Shown: positions 10,301 to 20,626 of the stretch, piece by piece | Layout of the letters: the number at the start of each line of letters is the position of its first letter | How positions within the stretch are numbered: position 1 is the first letter of the stretch | NCBI RefSeq assembly: GCF_000807855.2 | Contig: NZ_JRYR02000001.1 | Location: 4,244,045-4,308,044, forward strand | DNA length: 64,000 nt | Origin: Flammeovirga pacifica | GTDB taxonomy: Bacteria; Bacteroidota; Bacteroidia; Cytophagales; Flammeovirgaceae | Direction: 5' to 3' | Notes under the pieces: generated by a model | Seen by the model: only the letters and a program-made list of their open reading frames with translations | What the model was told of the DNA's origin: nothing | The model's database searches: none | Program-made: the position numbers and the translations under genes

Positions 10301-13300
10301 CAATCAATTCTTCTGTTTTTGGAAATACACGTTTGTATTTAGAAGATCATAAACTTTCATTCTCTAGTGATGTTGCATTAAACCGAGTTGAATATATTTC
10401 TGGTACAGTTAATCTATCTAGTTATTTATTAACCATTGATCGTTTTAGGTATGGAACTACTATTAGTGTTGTATGTTCAGGAGAACCTGGTTGTATAGAA
10501 GAATCGATGCCTCGATTTGGTAAAGGAGACTTAACTAGAGGTGCCAATTCATGGCAAACAAAAGTTTACAATAATTTCTTTGTAACTGATGGAAAAGCAT
10601 CAGGAGGTGGTTTAAAGCTGAAAGTAGATGATGGTACTCGAACGGTTTATCAACCTTATCATATTTATGATAAGGAGAAAAACTTAGCATATACAGCTAA
10701 TCATGGAACTGATCAAATATATCAAGCTAATTCAAGAGCATTTTGGGGGCAAGCGTTGACTTTCCCAATGGCTGTTGAATACAATGGTGATTATGTATAT
10801 ACTCCTGCAACAGTTTTAATAACTAATAAAACAACAACTAATGATGGTTATATTACTGTTTCACCTGCTTTATCTAAACTACCAACAGCAAACCAGACAG
10901 TTTCTGACGAGTTATTAAATATTTATTGGAATGTAGATAGATCCGATTTTATTGAGGATGTTAATCTACCAACAGTAAGATGGTTCTTCGAAATTCCAAA
11001 TAATTTTGGAGCAGGTAATAACCCATTCACATCGGATAATAACGATATGGATGAGACTTTATTGGCCACTTTAGCTCCAGGTAAAGTACTAGATGGCGAC
11101 AATTTCATTAGAGAAAACAATGCTTTAGTTAATTCTACCTACGAAAGAACTAGTTTTGATTCTCCAGTATTTGATGGAAGCGGTAATATTACCAACTTCT
11201 CTACAAGTGATATCAAAAGAGATATTTTAGCTATCTCAAGGAATAATAGAAACTTTGCTTATGACCCAGTAGAAGAATATTATAAAGACAAATTATTATT
11301 TTCTTTCGAAGAGGATTATGATGGGTCAAATGATTTTACATTAGAAAATGCGAATTATACGGTAGGACATCCAGACAGATTCACAGGAGCTCCTAGAATT
11401 TTAGTTTATCATAATAAACTTACTGCAGATGGTAAAAGTTATGATTATGGAGTAGGTGAAGGTTCCAATACTTGGGACAATTACCTTAACTGGTATGTTT
11501 TAGATGAAGCTAAATACAATGATGCAGATGCATTAACTCCAATAGCTAATGCATCAGAATTACCAACGGCAAATGATGTAGCTATTTTAGGTACAGAAGA
11601 TTTTACTACTACTGGAATCATTTTAGATAGACAGAAGAGTTTTGTTACTTCATTAGAGAATGGTGATAATGTAGACTTGGCAGAATTAAGGTTTGAGCAT
11701 TCAAATAATAGAAGAGGTACTTTAAAAATTTATGGCGGACATCTAAATATCGGTAAAGTAACTGGTGCGGGTGAATTAGCCATTGATTTTGGTGTTTCTG
11801 AACCAGATCCATATTTTGAACCTCAATTAAATGGTGATTTCGGGGAATGGGCCGACAACAATTCAAGTATTATGAAATTGATGTTCCCTTATAAACTGAA
11901 AGGTGGAGTTGGAGAAGAGTCTTTAGGTGTGATTCCTCACCAAGATGAACATGCTCTTACTTCTTTAACTAAAGTTCCAAACTATAATCTTACCGAATAT
12001 CCAACGGTCGAAATCTATGGTGGTTCAGGATATTTTGATTATGATTTCAATGCTTATGCAATTGATATATTCTTCAGAGGTGTTTTATATGTAAACGCCA
12101 ATGAGGAAAATGGTAATATTACTGTAGAGGAAACATTAACTGTCAAAAACAATGGTACTTTATTATTTAGTAAAGATGGTGCTTTCCCTAAAACAGTGAA
12201 TGTAAAGAATCTAGCAACTCAGCAAATCACATCTGGAGGAGGGCCTGAAGCAGAAGATAAAAATTACATTTATATAGAACAAGGTAACGCAGTGGGTACT
12301 CCAATTAATCATACTATTAATGTTTCTCAAAATATTGCTCTTGAGGATACAAAAATGATTGATTTATTTGGTGGTGGCACCAACGGAGGAGGAGCATTAG
12401 AGGCAGATGTCTCTAAAGTAACTATCAACCTTATAGGTGAAGATAATGGTGTATTTAGTCATACAGATGTTCAAAATATAGAGACTCCTGAGTTCTATGA
12501 TATCACAATGAACAAAGGTAAAAATGCTTCATTTGAGGTTCAAAACACTTTTGATTTAGCAAAGGAACCAAATGGGACATCGGAAGAAAAATCTCTTGTT
12601 TTAAATAGTGGTACTTTCATATTAGCACCTGCTACTCCAACTAGAACAATCAGCATTGATTTAAATAGTGGTGGTGAAATTTATTACTTAGCATCAGATG
12701 CTGCATTAGTAGTTAAAGAAAATGCTACTGTTTCAATATCGTCTCTAGATCTTGATGATGACGGTGATGATCTTTTTGCAGGAGGTATGCTATTGGATGG
12801 TAAATTAGAAGCTGATGGAGGTAACATTTACTTTAATCAAGGAACTTATAATTTTATATCATATGGTGTTTCAGGAAATGCTTTTATCACTGTAAAGAGT
12901 GGTGAATTCATTGTAGGTGGTCAAGTAAGAAGAAGTTTGAACAACTCTGTAGGTACTTTAACTTACTACCAAAGTGGAGGAAAAGCTCAAATTGGAGGTC
13001 AAGATATCCCAACTCTTGCGAAGACTAGAGGTATTTTTGAAATTACTGATGAGGGTTCTATCAATTTAGATTTCCAATATGTAGAGGGTGATTTAACGAA
13101 TTCATTTACTTTATTAGGAAGTGCTACAATGAATGGCTCTAATGCTAGTTTGATATTTACACCTAGCAGTTCTTTATCAAGTAATTTCTACAAAGATGGG
13201 GACATGTCGATGCCATCAAGAATTTTAATTCAAGGTAACGGAGCTAACGAATTTGCTATTAATTCTACGATTTCATTAGGTGATATTGAGCTTTCTCAAG

Positions 13301-16300
13301 GATTTGCAACTTTGATAGACAATGATCTAAACTTTGTCGGGAATTTCTATTTAGCTTCTTCGACAGTTTTCGATCAAGATATTAAAGATGTGTATTCAAA
13401 AGGAGATATATATAATAGTGGTACTTTCAATTCTGAAAATGCAACGACCTATTTCCTTGCAGAGAAGAGTCAATACTTAAGAGATAAACCTCAAGATGGA
13501 TCTTCATTAGGTATCTATAAATTCGGTAATGTCAATATTTCGGCAGCAGGTACAAGGCTTATTCCTCAATACGGAAAAACACCTGCTAATGATAATGGAA
13601 TAGGAATACTAAAAGATTTGACGATCAATGATGCTTCTCGATTAGGTCCTAATTTGTTAGAAGGTCAGACTGATATCATGACTGATACATATGTTTATGG
13701 TAATCTATTACTAAATGCAGGTACTATTTCTCATGATGTTTCTCAAAATGGTCATTTAATAATGGCAGGAACAGATAATCAGTTAATTAAATCTGATAAT
13801 GGAGTGGTTTATACTTTAGTGATTGATAATGATAAAAATGTCACTTTAAAAGACCCTGAAAATGAGGATGCTTTCCAAACTTTAGTCATTGAAGGAAACC
13901 TTCAACTGAAAGAAGGTAATCTGATGATTGCTGAGAATACATTAAAGTTAAATGAAAACTCATCTGTTACTGGTGCAAATGATCTAGCAGCTATTACTGA
14001 TTTTGGAATTACGAACATGATTGTTGTAACTGACCGAAACAGAAATGGTGGTGTGCAAAAGTTCATTAAAGAAAAAGGTACAGATAACATATGGATTCCA
14101 TTGGGTGTTGGCGCTAAGTTTACTCCACTACAATTACAGTTAGGAAATAACGGTGGAGCAGATACTTATTTTGGGGTGAAACTAAATATCCTAAATGAAA
14201 TTCCTGTTAAAGCAATTGTTGAAGGAAAAGATCAGTCAAATGCTAAAATTTTAGACTTTGCTTGGTATGCCTCTATCATCGATAATAATGGTGATTTACT
14301 AAATATGCCTGCAAATATGGAAATTACATTCCATACCTATTATGATGAATCGGATGTGATTAACGGAGCAGATGAAGCACAATATATTGCTTCTGTAAAC
14401 TTAGATGATACGTTTACTGATTTGACAATTACTGAGGTAAACGAAACAGATAATTACGGAATTTTCAAAATTGATGAACCAACTTGGTCACCTAAAGAAG
14501 GTGGTATTTTTGAAGCTTTATTTGTAATTGGTCATGAAGAAGATATCATTGATAGAGTTCCTCGCTATAGAACAAAAGGACAAGTTTTAAAAGGAAATGT
14601 AATTCCTGAGTTGACTTGGAATGATGAAACTTCATGGGAAGTTTACGATTATGATAATTCTATTTGGGCAAATGCAGGTGTAGGTATTTATCCATCACTA
14701 GGTGATATTGTTGAAGTTATTAGAGGTACTTCAGTAGTCTTAGATGATCCTGCTGAATTAGCAGAAATTACAATCGAAGGGCAAGATGCAAATTACGATA
14801 ATGGTCGTTTGATATTAACTGACGGTGCAAACGGAGGTAGTGTTGGTAAGGTAGATGGAAGTGGTCGTTTAGTAATGCGTTTAGAAAGATTACTTGATGA
14901 TAACTGGGTGGATTTCTTCACACTAAGTAAAGGTGGTGTGATTATGGATATTCCAGGTGATAATTCATACGAAGAAGATGTTGAAAAGTTAGATGGTTCA
15001 GGAGAATATGAAGTATCCTTCTATAACATCAATGCTATTAATAACACTGTTTCGGGAATTGAAGAATTAACTTTAGAGGCACCAACAAATGGTTTTGCTG
15101 GGCAGACATATCCAGTTTATACTATCAATAATAATATTACAATTGGTTTAGACGGGTTAACCATTAAAGAAAATGCAGGTTTAATTATTGGCGATAAAAA
15201 CCAAGTGACAGTAACAGTAAATACAGACTTAACATTAGAAGGAACTGCTGGTGGAAATAAAGCGGCAAGATTGTACTTAAATGGTGGGTCAAAAATTATT
15301 GTTAATGGTGATTTCATCGCTAAACAAGGGGCAATAATCAAAAGTTTTAATTCTGTCTCTGGAGAAAAGGAGTTTGTTTTAAAACACGATATCAAGTTTG
15401 AAGATGGAGTGACATTAAGTTCTAACGACCTTACATTCTTATTAGAGGGTACAACTCGTCAGATTGTAGAAGTTGGAAATGATAAAGATTCTGCTTTAAA
15501 ACGACTTGTTTTAAATAACAATACGACCGAAGCTACTCAAGAGGCTATACAGTTGGAAAAAAATCTATTTGTAGGAACTGGAATGACTTTATTAGACGGT
15601 AGAATTTCATCTAACTCTAAATTAAATCCAGGTGTTAAAGGTTTCTTATATTTTAATGGAACCATTGATTATGCACCTTCTGATGTAGTAAACCAAAGTT
15701 ATGATTCTTACATTACAGGTCGTGCACAGTTCAGAATTTTGGCAACTCACGAAGGAGCCTCTTTCTTCCCAATTGGTAAACTAACAGAATTCCACCCTAT
15801 TGGTATAGGTCAGATTGAGGAAAAAGAAACGTTTACTCATAAAAAAATTGCTGCTGGACAAACTCACATTGTTTGGCAAGTAGAATACCTAGATGGTATG
15901 AAAACATTAAATGATGATGATGTCACTGATATAAATTTACCAACTGATATCAAAGGTGTTTATAATTCAGGACACTGGGAATTAAACCCCTTGACAGTAG
16001 GTGAAACACCAGCTAGACAAACTGAAGAGTTTTCTACACATGTTAACTTCATTTATGATGGTAAATTAGAAGGTTTTGCAACAGAAAGTAGTATTAGATT
16101 ATTACATCATGAAAATGGTGAGGATACTTGGAATTATTTACAGTCTGATGCTCCAGATTACCTAGTTACAGGTGGAGTTATTCAATCTTCTCCAATTGTA
16201 TTTTATGGTTCACCTCCACCACCATCAGGTACTAGAATGTCTAACATGCGTACTATGTCTGAAATATTAGGTAACCCAGGTAATTCAGATAACCTTATAA

Positions 16301-16884
16301 CAGTAGCAAGCTTAGACCCGGATCTTCCTGTAGAATTAATTTCATTCACTGCTTCTATCCAAAATGATGAAGTATTATTAGATTGGGCAACGGCAACAGA
16401 AATTAATAATGATGGTTTTTATATTGAGAGATCATTAGATAATAAAAACTGGGAGGAAATTGATTTCGTAGAAGGTCGTGGTAATACTAATTATAGAGTG
16501 AAATATTCTTATATCGATAAAAAACCATTAACAGGGAAGTCTTATTATAGATTAATTCAAACTGATTTTGATGGTAAATTTGAAATATTTGGACCAGTTA
16601 GTATTTTAAATACAGAAAACACAACTCTTGAGGATAACAATGATTTTATCGTTTATCCTAACCCGAATAATACAGATGATGTATCTATAGCATTTAGCCA
16701 ATATGATAATCCTGTGGAAGTAGTAATTTTAAATAGCAATGGAGTTCAATTAAGTTATTTAGTTGTTGATCCAAATACTCAAAATGAAATTTCAGTATCT
16801 ATTCGAGATTTTTCTACCGGTATGTATTTCATAAAGGTGATTGATGGAAGTCAAATTAAAGTGAAAAAACTAATTGTTAGATAA
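7336..16884 (+). CDS. Giant T9SS-secreted cell-surface protein (3182 aa)
   Basis: The signal peptide covers residues 1-25 (ending LYSQ). A concanavalin/LamG-like N-terminal domain follows (about 30-260; HFDAADVV, GSGNVSSWADKS). The long middle is rich in G, N, T, V and D with many short beta-strand repeats, as in parallel beta-helix adhesins. Three W-rich modules with a shared pattern (W-x-n-W, then P-x-x-n-D-x-V-x-I, then a run of strands) start near residues 267, 1371 and 2423. Near residue 3000 is the Bacteroidota module VELISFTASIQNDEVLLDW (Fn3-like). The C-terminus (from about 3105, VYPNPNN to KVKKLIVR) is a type A T9SS sorting domain. It is likely exported and surface-attached, as an adhesin or matrix protein. 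No enzymatic motif was seen. Confidence 0.88.
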   Translation: MTLKTSYWVSIVLLLFTISHTLYSQTPPSTNLIHHFDAADVVIDGSGNVSSWADKSNSVTFISEAGTRPTQINNGLVGNPTIKFADLQYLKYTGDITNVKSIYVIFKSDEESSGSSRNSTNAIIGGHNRHVALGMKYNGGGEYNRFSFDALSNISGKYSLDFGSPLTNYAENTYKSADNYKWEKGKWHVVEVEFNTNDGLKGSESDIYIGTHTTNSDITDTFHGEVAEIIIYSSGLEDVDPVSSNTYREELEEYIDDKYRLYTSEVWYTTTGGGTKTFTDPLSWTTSSNGVGGTNGVPQQNDEVHILGGETVTAENDNLFFKKLVVEENGILELKDTKGHTFSTLEGTGEITLKTNNIPLGDGKSSANGFYNYNEGINKVGTIRFLGVNDIILDNSRSYELGNVSVNLVGKTLYFQDLDIDGNLDIVTGNVAFGDFSGGTFVGGSHTLSVHHDVIVSTNGKFDTNINDTNDHIFNIYGDALFEGEVNAPKVSLRAIDENNEQTFTFNNSNEFDQIYVNKGVNTRLNITASNPNNLTVDDDGAGFTIIKGILNTGVGIHHDFQNVGNGSFQYTLSEDCTLEVGTGSILKMSTGNVFYLAGNLKVEGGIFDMYTGSGASALPTHGITMRETGQLEMNSGTLKTSVIRPTIGSFSAIHRGSIKLFGGTTYIYGTYQNFYSLVLPFPDNTFEMYDGAELNISAPDNKGIHIVTKPENVNVSGGEINILTTSGNDFIVNSSAPFYNVNTIGEGTVILGDATYTWNGNSIVTPATDLHIEGSLSLGASKLDGNNKDIYIKKNLTITQQEPFVYTGSIRNTSDNAANWFQSSVGWINIIGNEDSEIYFDYPLDEDISAETGNISFGNIRINKDNLANKVTLNGGSQFSVAIKSEAEYYGIPTDAMGPIPYDKDGNPQPDGSENYSNLLDFEGDFELLRGTFDHRNYSVRMFKPGASIVNHGIFGVYTGSGDESETEGTTGVNALLKFREGDVDIETINSSVFGNTRLYLEDHKLSFSSDVALNRVEYISGTVNLSSYLLTIDRFRYGTTISVVCSGEPGCIEESMPRFGKGDLTRGANSWQTKVYNNFFVTDGKASGGGLKLKVDDGTRTVYQPYHIYDKEKNLAYTANHGTDQIYQANSRAFWGQALTFPMAVEYNGDYVYTPATVLITNKTTTNDGYITVSPALSKLPTANQTVSDELLNIYWNVDRSDFIEDVNLPTVRWFFEIPNNFGAGNNPFTSDNNDMDETLLATLAPGKVLDGDNFIRENNALVNSTYERTSFDSPVFDGSGNITNFSTSDIKRDILAISRNNRNFAYDPVEEYYKDKLLFSFEEDYDGSNDFTLENANYTVGHPDRFTGAPRILVYHNKLTADGKSYDYGVGEGSNTWDNYLNWYVLDEAKYNDADALTPIANASELPTANDVAILGTEDFTTTGIILDRQKSFVTSLENGDNVDLAELRFEHSNNRRGTLKIYGGHLNIGKVTGAGELAIDFGVSEPDPYFEPQLNGDFGEWADNNSSIMKLMFPYKLKGGVGEESLGVIPHQDEHALTSLTKVPNYNLTEYPTVEIYGGSGYFDYDFNAYAIDIFFRGVLYVNANEENGNITVEETLTVKNNGTLLFSKDGAFPKTVNVKNLATQQITSGGGPEAEDKNYIYIEQGNAVGTPINHTINVSQNIALEDTKMIDLFGGGTNGGGALEADVSKVTINLIGEDNGVFSHTDVQNIETPEFYDITMNKGKNASFEVQNTFDLAKEPNGTSEEKSLVLNSGTFILAPATPTRTISIDLNSGGEIYYLASDAALVVKENATVSISSLDLDDDGDDLFAGGMLLDGKLEADGGNIYFNQGTYNFISYGVSGNAFITVKSGEFIVGGQVRRSLNNSVGTLTYYQSGGKAQIGGQDIPTLAKTRGIFEITDEGSINLDFQYVEGDLTNSFTLLGSATMNGSNASLIFTPSSSLSSNFYKDGDMSMPSRILIQGNGANEFAINSTISLGDIELSQGFATLIDNDLNFVGNFYLASSTVFDQDIKDVYSKGDIYNSGTFNSENATTYFLAEKSQYLRDKPQDGSSLGIYKFGNVNISAAGTRLIPQYGKTPANDNGIGILKDLTINDASRLGPNLLEGQTDIMTDTYVYGNLLLNAGTISHDVSQNGHLIMAGTDNQLIKSDNGVVYTLVIDNDKNVTLKDPENEDAFQTLVIEGNLQLKEGNLMIAENTLKLNENSSVTGANDLAAITDFGITNMIVVTDRNRNGGVQKFIKEKGTDNIWIPLGVGAKFTPLQLQLGNNGGADTYFGVKLNILNEIPVKAIVEGKDQSNAKILDFAWYASIIDNNGDLLNMPANMEITFHTYYDESDVINGADEAQYIASVNLDDTFTDLTITEVNETDNYGIFKIDEPTWSPKEGGIFEALFVIGHEEDIIDRVPRYRTKGQVLKGNVIPELTWNDETSWEVYDYDNSIWANAGVGIYPSLGDIVEVIRGTSVVLDDPAELAEITIEGQDANYDNGRLILTDGANGGSVGKVDGSGRLVMRLERLLDDNWVDFFTLSKGGVIMDIPGDNSYEEDVEKLDGSGEYEVSFYNINAINNTVSGIEELTLEAPTNGFAGQTYPVYTINNNITIGLDGLTIKENAGLIIGDKNQVTVTVNTDLTLEGTAGGNKAARLYLNGGSKIIVNGDFIAKQGAIIKSFNSVSGEKEFVLKHDIKFEDGVTLSSNDLTFLLEGTTRQIVEVGNDKDSALKRLVLNNNTTEATQEAIQLEKNLFVGTGMTLLDGRISSNSKLNPGVKGFLYFNGTIDYAPSDVVNQSYDSYITGRAQFRILATHEGASFFPIGKLTEFHPIGIGQIEEKETFTHKKIAAGQTHIVWQVEYLDGMKTLNDDDVTDINLPTDIKGVYNSGHWELNPLTVGETPARQTEEFSTHVNFIYDGKLEGFATESSIRLLHHENGEDTWNYLQSDAPDYLVTGGVIQSSPIVFYGSPPPPSGTRMSNMRTMSEILGNPGNSDNLITVASLDPDLPVELISFTASIQNDEVLLDWATATEINNDGFYIERSLDNKNWEEIDFVEGRGNTNYRVKYSYIDKKPLTGKSYYRLIQTDFDGKFEIFGPVSILNTENTTLEDNNDFIVYPNPNNTDDVSIAFSQYDNPVEVVILNSNGVQLSYLVVDPNTQNEISVSIRDFSTGMYFIKVIDGSQIKVKKLIVR

Positions 16885-16910
16885 ATATAGAGTCTTACAT
16901 ATAGGAGATA

Positions 16911-16942
16911 GGGCCACTTTCGATAAGAAAGTGGCCCTTTTT
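16911..16942 (+). terminator. Intrinsic terminator of the giant gene
   Basis: Perfect 11-bp GC-rich stem (GGGCCACTTTC at 16911-16921, complement at 16927-16937), 5-nt loop GATAA, then TTTTT. It closes the giant gene's transcript 27 bp after its stop. Confidence 0.93.
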
Positions 16943-17057
16943 AATATATCAAGGGAAAATAATAAGATTTTGTGATATTAAAGGTTAATTACTTATTATT
17001 CAGTATTTTAAGGGTGACTACATGAAAACCTAATAATTAACTATTGTATTACTACCC

Positions 17058-20000
17058 ATGATCAACTACTTACTTAAAGGCAATATTGGCTTATTCATTA
17101 TCATATATTTTATTACCCTGACAAATCTATTTTCTCAAGTAGATTGTATTCCAAATGTAAATGACCAATATGAATGGATTCAAGAGTGTATAATTAATGA
17201 TGTTTCATTTAAAGGTAGCCGTAATGATGGTTACAATATTTCTGAACATCAAGGAGTACCCATAATAGGTAATACTGATTATCAGTTGGTATTAACACCT
17301 GGCTATGCTGATATCAGGGTAAAACTAGGTTGGGCCATTTTTGTTGATTTCAATAAGGACGGAGACTTTGATGATAACAAGGAATTGATCGTACAATTAA
17401 CTCCTGAAATAGGTACTCATACAATTAATTTTAGTATTCCAAGTACAGGCATAGTGTCTGGAAATTATAATTTAAGGGTTGGAATGAAATATTACGATAT
17501 TCCTTTTAGTTGTTCATACGATGAAAAAGCAGATTATTTCGATATACCAATTGAATTAAATACAGCTTCAACATTAGAAGTCAATGTTGATAGAAAGACT
17601 GAAAACTCATTACATTTTAATTTTATTGATGCGCCTTCTCAGAGAGTTTTAGAAATAAGAGATAAATATGGGGTGGTGTTTAACACTGTGACAAGTGAGG
17701 ATGTCGTTAATGTAACAGGTTTGTCTCACAATAAAGCGTATTATTATAAATGTAAAAGGGAAGGAGAACAGTTTTTTTCTGATGAAAAAATGGTGACGAC
17801 ATTACCTACCAATGAAAGATATAAAATCTCAAACAATATAAGTACACCTCTTTCCTCTCCAATAATTTTAACCGACCCTAGTAATTACGGAGAATTGTAT
17901 AAAAGCAGAGAGAATATCGTTCAAAGGTTTATTGTAGATGATAGTCTTTTTATAGGGATGTATGTGAATTATTTAGACTTGGAATCAAGTAGAGATTATT
18001 TAGTAGCTACCAATCAAAAAAATATTTCTTCAAAGACACTAGAATTTTATTTATCTGGAGACAATGCAAATGGGCGATGGATCTTTTCTAATTCGTCTGA
18101 ACTATTTCTCACTTTTCTAACCAATAGTTCTAAACAAAAAGAAGGATTTGAAGTGGTGTTGGCACCTATGAGAGACTTCGATCAAGCGCTTACATTAGAC
18201 ACACACGATACCTATTGTGTAGTTAAATGGGAAAATGAACAACAAGAAGAATATACCATTCAATTATATTATCCATCAAATAATACTTACAGAACTTATT
18301 CATCAAATTCATCTCAAATACTGATAGATGAATTATCAAAAGGGGAAAACTATGAAGTATGTCTTCGAAAAAAAGGAACTATTTATACCCCATCACAAAC
18401 ATTTAAAACATTGCAATCACCACCAAAATTAGTTCACAAATCAATATATGAGAACGCAGTGTCAATGCAATGGAGTTATGATGGTACTGGCGAATTTGAA
18501 GTTTTTATGAGTGAAGGGGAGTTCTCTCGATCATTTGTTACCACATCAAAAAACATTACCATAAGTGACCTTTTACCAAGTACTCTTTATAATGTAAAAG
18601 TGAAAGAGAAGTCATCGAAATGGTCTGAAAATATTGTTATAAAAACACCTCATTCTAAAATAGAAAAAATGTCTTCGGATACTCTTTTTATCTCTGAAGT
18701 TACTCATACAGACCCTGAGGGAATTAATAGTTTTTACAGTAAAAATCAAGAAGTAATTCAAGTTTTAAGACCACAAAATGAAGGTGAAGTTTTAGAGATT
18801 GACTTTATTGATTTTTTCCTGGAACCGGGTGTAGATTATCTAGAAATATACGATGATAATGATGTGCTGATTACTAGAATAACAGGAGATTATTATAAAG
18901 TAGGGAAGCTTGTTAGTACCTCAGAAAGTGGGGGTTTTAAACTTAAGTTCTTTAGTGATTATTCAACCGTAGGTATAGGTTGGGTGATGAATATTTCGAG
19001 TCTAAGAAAAGCACCTCAATTACTATTTTCTTCTTCGACATCAGAAAGTATTGCAATTACTGTAGATGCAGACTCAACTGATTTTATTAATTATTCTATT
19101 TATGAAGACGATCAATTATTGTTATCGATAATCGATAATAATAAAGAAGTGACGTTTTCAAATTTATCAGAAGCGAAGGAATATGAAGTGAGATTTAATT
19201 TTTTACATGAAAGTGAGAAATCATCATATTTTGTGAGCACCAAAGAAGAAATGCCACAAGTTACTTTTAAGGGTAGTTACCCTACAAAAGCATATTTTGA
19301 AGTTGAAAATTGGAATAAATATGATAGTTTGATTGTCTCATTAAATGGAAATCTACATCAAGTGGTTTCGGAAGAAATACTTCAATTAGAAAATTTAGAA
19401 GGAGGAAAGGAATATCTGTTGATGATAAAATCCAAAGGTTCTAATTGGTCTGATACCACCAAATTCACAACACTAAATATCAATAATGTAGAATTATTTT
19501 CATTACAACCACTATCAGAAATAAGAAGTAAAGGGATACAGACTAATTTATTATTGAGTGTGGATACAACCAATCATAATATTCATCCTAATGCACCTTT
19601 GTATTTAAAAGTATTCATGAAAGGGTTGGCTGAAAGTTACGAATATAGGGTGAGAAACGATCAAAGAACTATTGAGGAAAGTGTTTTTAGTTGTGTTATC
19701 GAGTACGAACAATTGATTAAAATGAACGATATTATTACTGGTTTGGTTGTCGATTTGGTAGACAATGAAGGAAACACAGTGATGGAGAGAGATCCGTATT
19801 ATTTACCACTTCCATTTAGAGTTTTATCCACTTCTTATATTGAACAGGGTGATGAAAAAATTAGTATTAATATTTCAAATGCTAATCAAATAAATGAGGT
19901 TTTATTAGATGGAGAAGAAATAGATTATGAATTGATTGATAATATAATTTCTATACATCTTCCTCAGTTTTTGGGAACTACTCAACATCATTTGAAATTC

Positions 20001-20555
20001 CAAAACGACCAATTTTTTGATGAAGTTGATTTTAAAGTAAACGGAAGTAAGAGGCTCGGAATACCTGAGCTTTCTACAGAGTTAATAGCAGAACAATTAA
20101 CTGTTAGTTTATCTTCAATTTATGGCGCATCTGATTATCAACTTATGGTTATTGATGAAAATAGATCATCGGAAATATATGTAGTTGAGGGTGGTCAAAT
20201 AGCATTACAATTATCAGAAGGGAAAAGCTATGCAGTTAAAAGTCGAGCCTTCTTCAACCAGACGCAAGAATTTGGGGATTGGAGTAATGAAAAACGGATT
20301 ACTGTACTTGAAAAAGAGGTAGAACTACTTGAAATGAGTCTTATCGGACATTATCCAGGGACTCAAAATCCAATCAGATTTTCTAGAAACTTTATATCTA
20401 AACCAAATTATTGGCTTTACGATAACCAAGGGATTTTAATAGAAAAGGGTGAAATTTCTCAAAATCAATTGAACCATCTACATTTAAAAAGAGGATTTTA
20501 TATTTTGATCGTAAAAGAAGGAGAAGAAATCCATCAGTTTTCTATAATCCGTTAA
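17058..20555 (+). CDS. Large secreted GEVED/fibronectin-III/CUB-like protein with divergent T9SS tail
   Basis: A 1165-residue protein with a signal peptide at about 1-27 (ending LFSQ). Residues about 60-170 match a GEVED-type domain (WAIFVDFNKDGDFDDNKELI, then YNLRVGMKYYD), although the terminal GEVEDY-like motif reads EKADYFDI. Several fibronectin type III-like repeats follow (LSHNKAYYYKCK, LPSTLYNVKVKEKSSKWS and similar). About residues 545-655 resemble a CUB domain (LEIDFIDFFLEPGVDYLEIY, GFKLKFFSDYSTVGIGW). The last 70 residues (YWLYDNQGILIEKG, LKRGFYILIVKEGE, FSIIR) look like a divergent T9SS C-terminal domain. It follows the giant gene after a terminator, so it has its own promoter. Adhesive or binding roles are inferred from the domains. 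Confidence 0.75.
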   Translation: MINYLLKGNIGLFIIIYFITLTNLFSQVDCIPNVNDQYEWIQECIINDVSFKGSRNDGYNISEHQGVPIIGNTDYQLVLTPGYADIRVKLGWAIFVDFNKDGDFDDNKELIVQLTPEIGTHTINFSIPSTGIVSGNYNLRVGMKYYDIPFSCSYDEKADYFDIPIELNTASTLEVNVDRKTENSLHFNFIDAPSQRVLEIRDKYGVVFNTVTSEDVVNVTGLSHNKAYYYKCKREGEQFFSDEKMVTTLPTNERYKISNNISTPLSSPIILTDPSNYGELYKSRENIVQRFIVDDSLFIGMYVNYLDLESSRDYLVATNQKNISSKTLEFYLSGDNANGRWIFSNSSELFLTFLTNSSKQKEGFEVVLAPMRDFDQALTLDTHDTYCVVKWENEQQEEYTIQLYYPSNNTYRTYSSNSSQILIDELSKGENYEVCLRKKGTIYTPSQTFKTLQSPPKLVHKSIYENAVSMQWSYDGTGEFEVFMSEGEFSRSFVTTSKNITISDLLPSTLYNVKVKEKSSKWSENIVIKTPHSKIEKMSSDTLFISEVTHTDPEGINSFYSKNQEVIQVLRPQNEGEVLEIDFIDFFLEPGVDYLEIYDDNDVLITRITGDYYKVGKLVSTSESGGFKLKFFSDYSTVGIGWVMNISSLRKAPQLLFSSSTSESIAITVDADSTDFINYSIYEDDQLLLSIIDNNKEVTFSNLSEAKEYEVRFNFLHESEKSSYFVSTKEEMPQVTFKGSYPTKAYFEVENWNKYDSLIVSLNGNLHQVVSEEILQLENLEGGKEYLLMIKSKGSNWSDTTKFTTLNINNVELFSLQPLSEIRSKGIQTNLLLSVDTTNHNIHPNAPLYLKVFMKGLAESYEYRVRNDQRTIEESVFSCVIEYEQLIKMNDIITGLVVDLVDNEGNTVMERDPYYLPLPFRVLSTSYIEQGDEKISINISNANQINEVLLDGEEIDYELIDNIISIHLPQFLGTTQHHLKFQNDQFFDEVDFKVNGSKRLGIPELSTELIAEQLTVSLSSIYGASDYQLMVIDENRSSEIYVVEGGQIALQLSEGKSYAVKSRAFFNQTQEFGDWSNEKRITVLEKEVELLEMSLIGHYPGTQNPIRFSRNFISKPNYWLYDNQGILIEKGEISQNQLNHLHLKRGFYILIVKEGEEIHQFSIIR

Positions 20556-20595
20556 CTTTTAAATCTATTAAGATCAAATGTTTAGATCAATTCAG

Positions 20596-20603
20596 TATTT
20601 TTG
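20596..20603 (+). promoter_or_regulatory. Bacteroidota -7 element (TATTTTTG)
   Basis: Full TAnnTTTG match, 23 bp before the methyltransferase ATG. No TTTG -33 box at the expected spacing. Confidence 0.4.
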
Positions 20604-20626
20604 TATTCTAATCTGAATAAAAATAT

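Noticed and set aside
8972-15395. Several short antisense ORFs inside the giant gene
   Set aside because: All are 60-90 codons, lack recognisable motifs and lie opposite a long frame with continuous protein-like composition.
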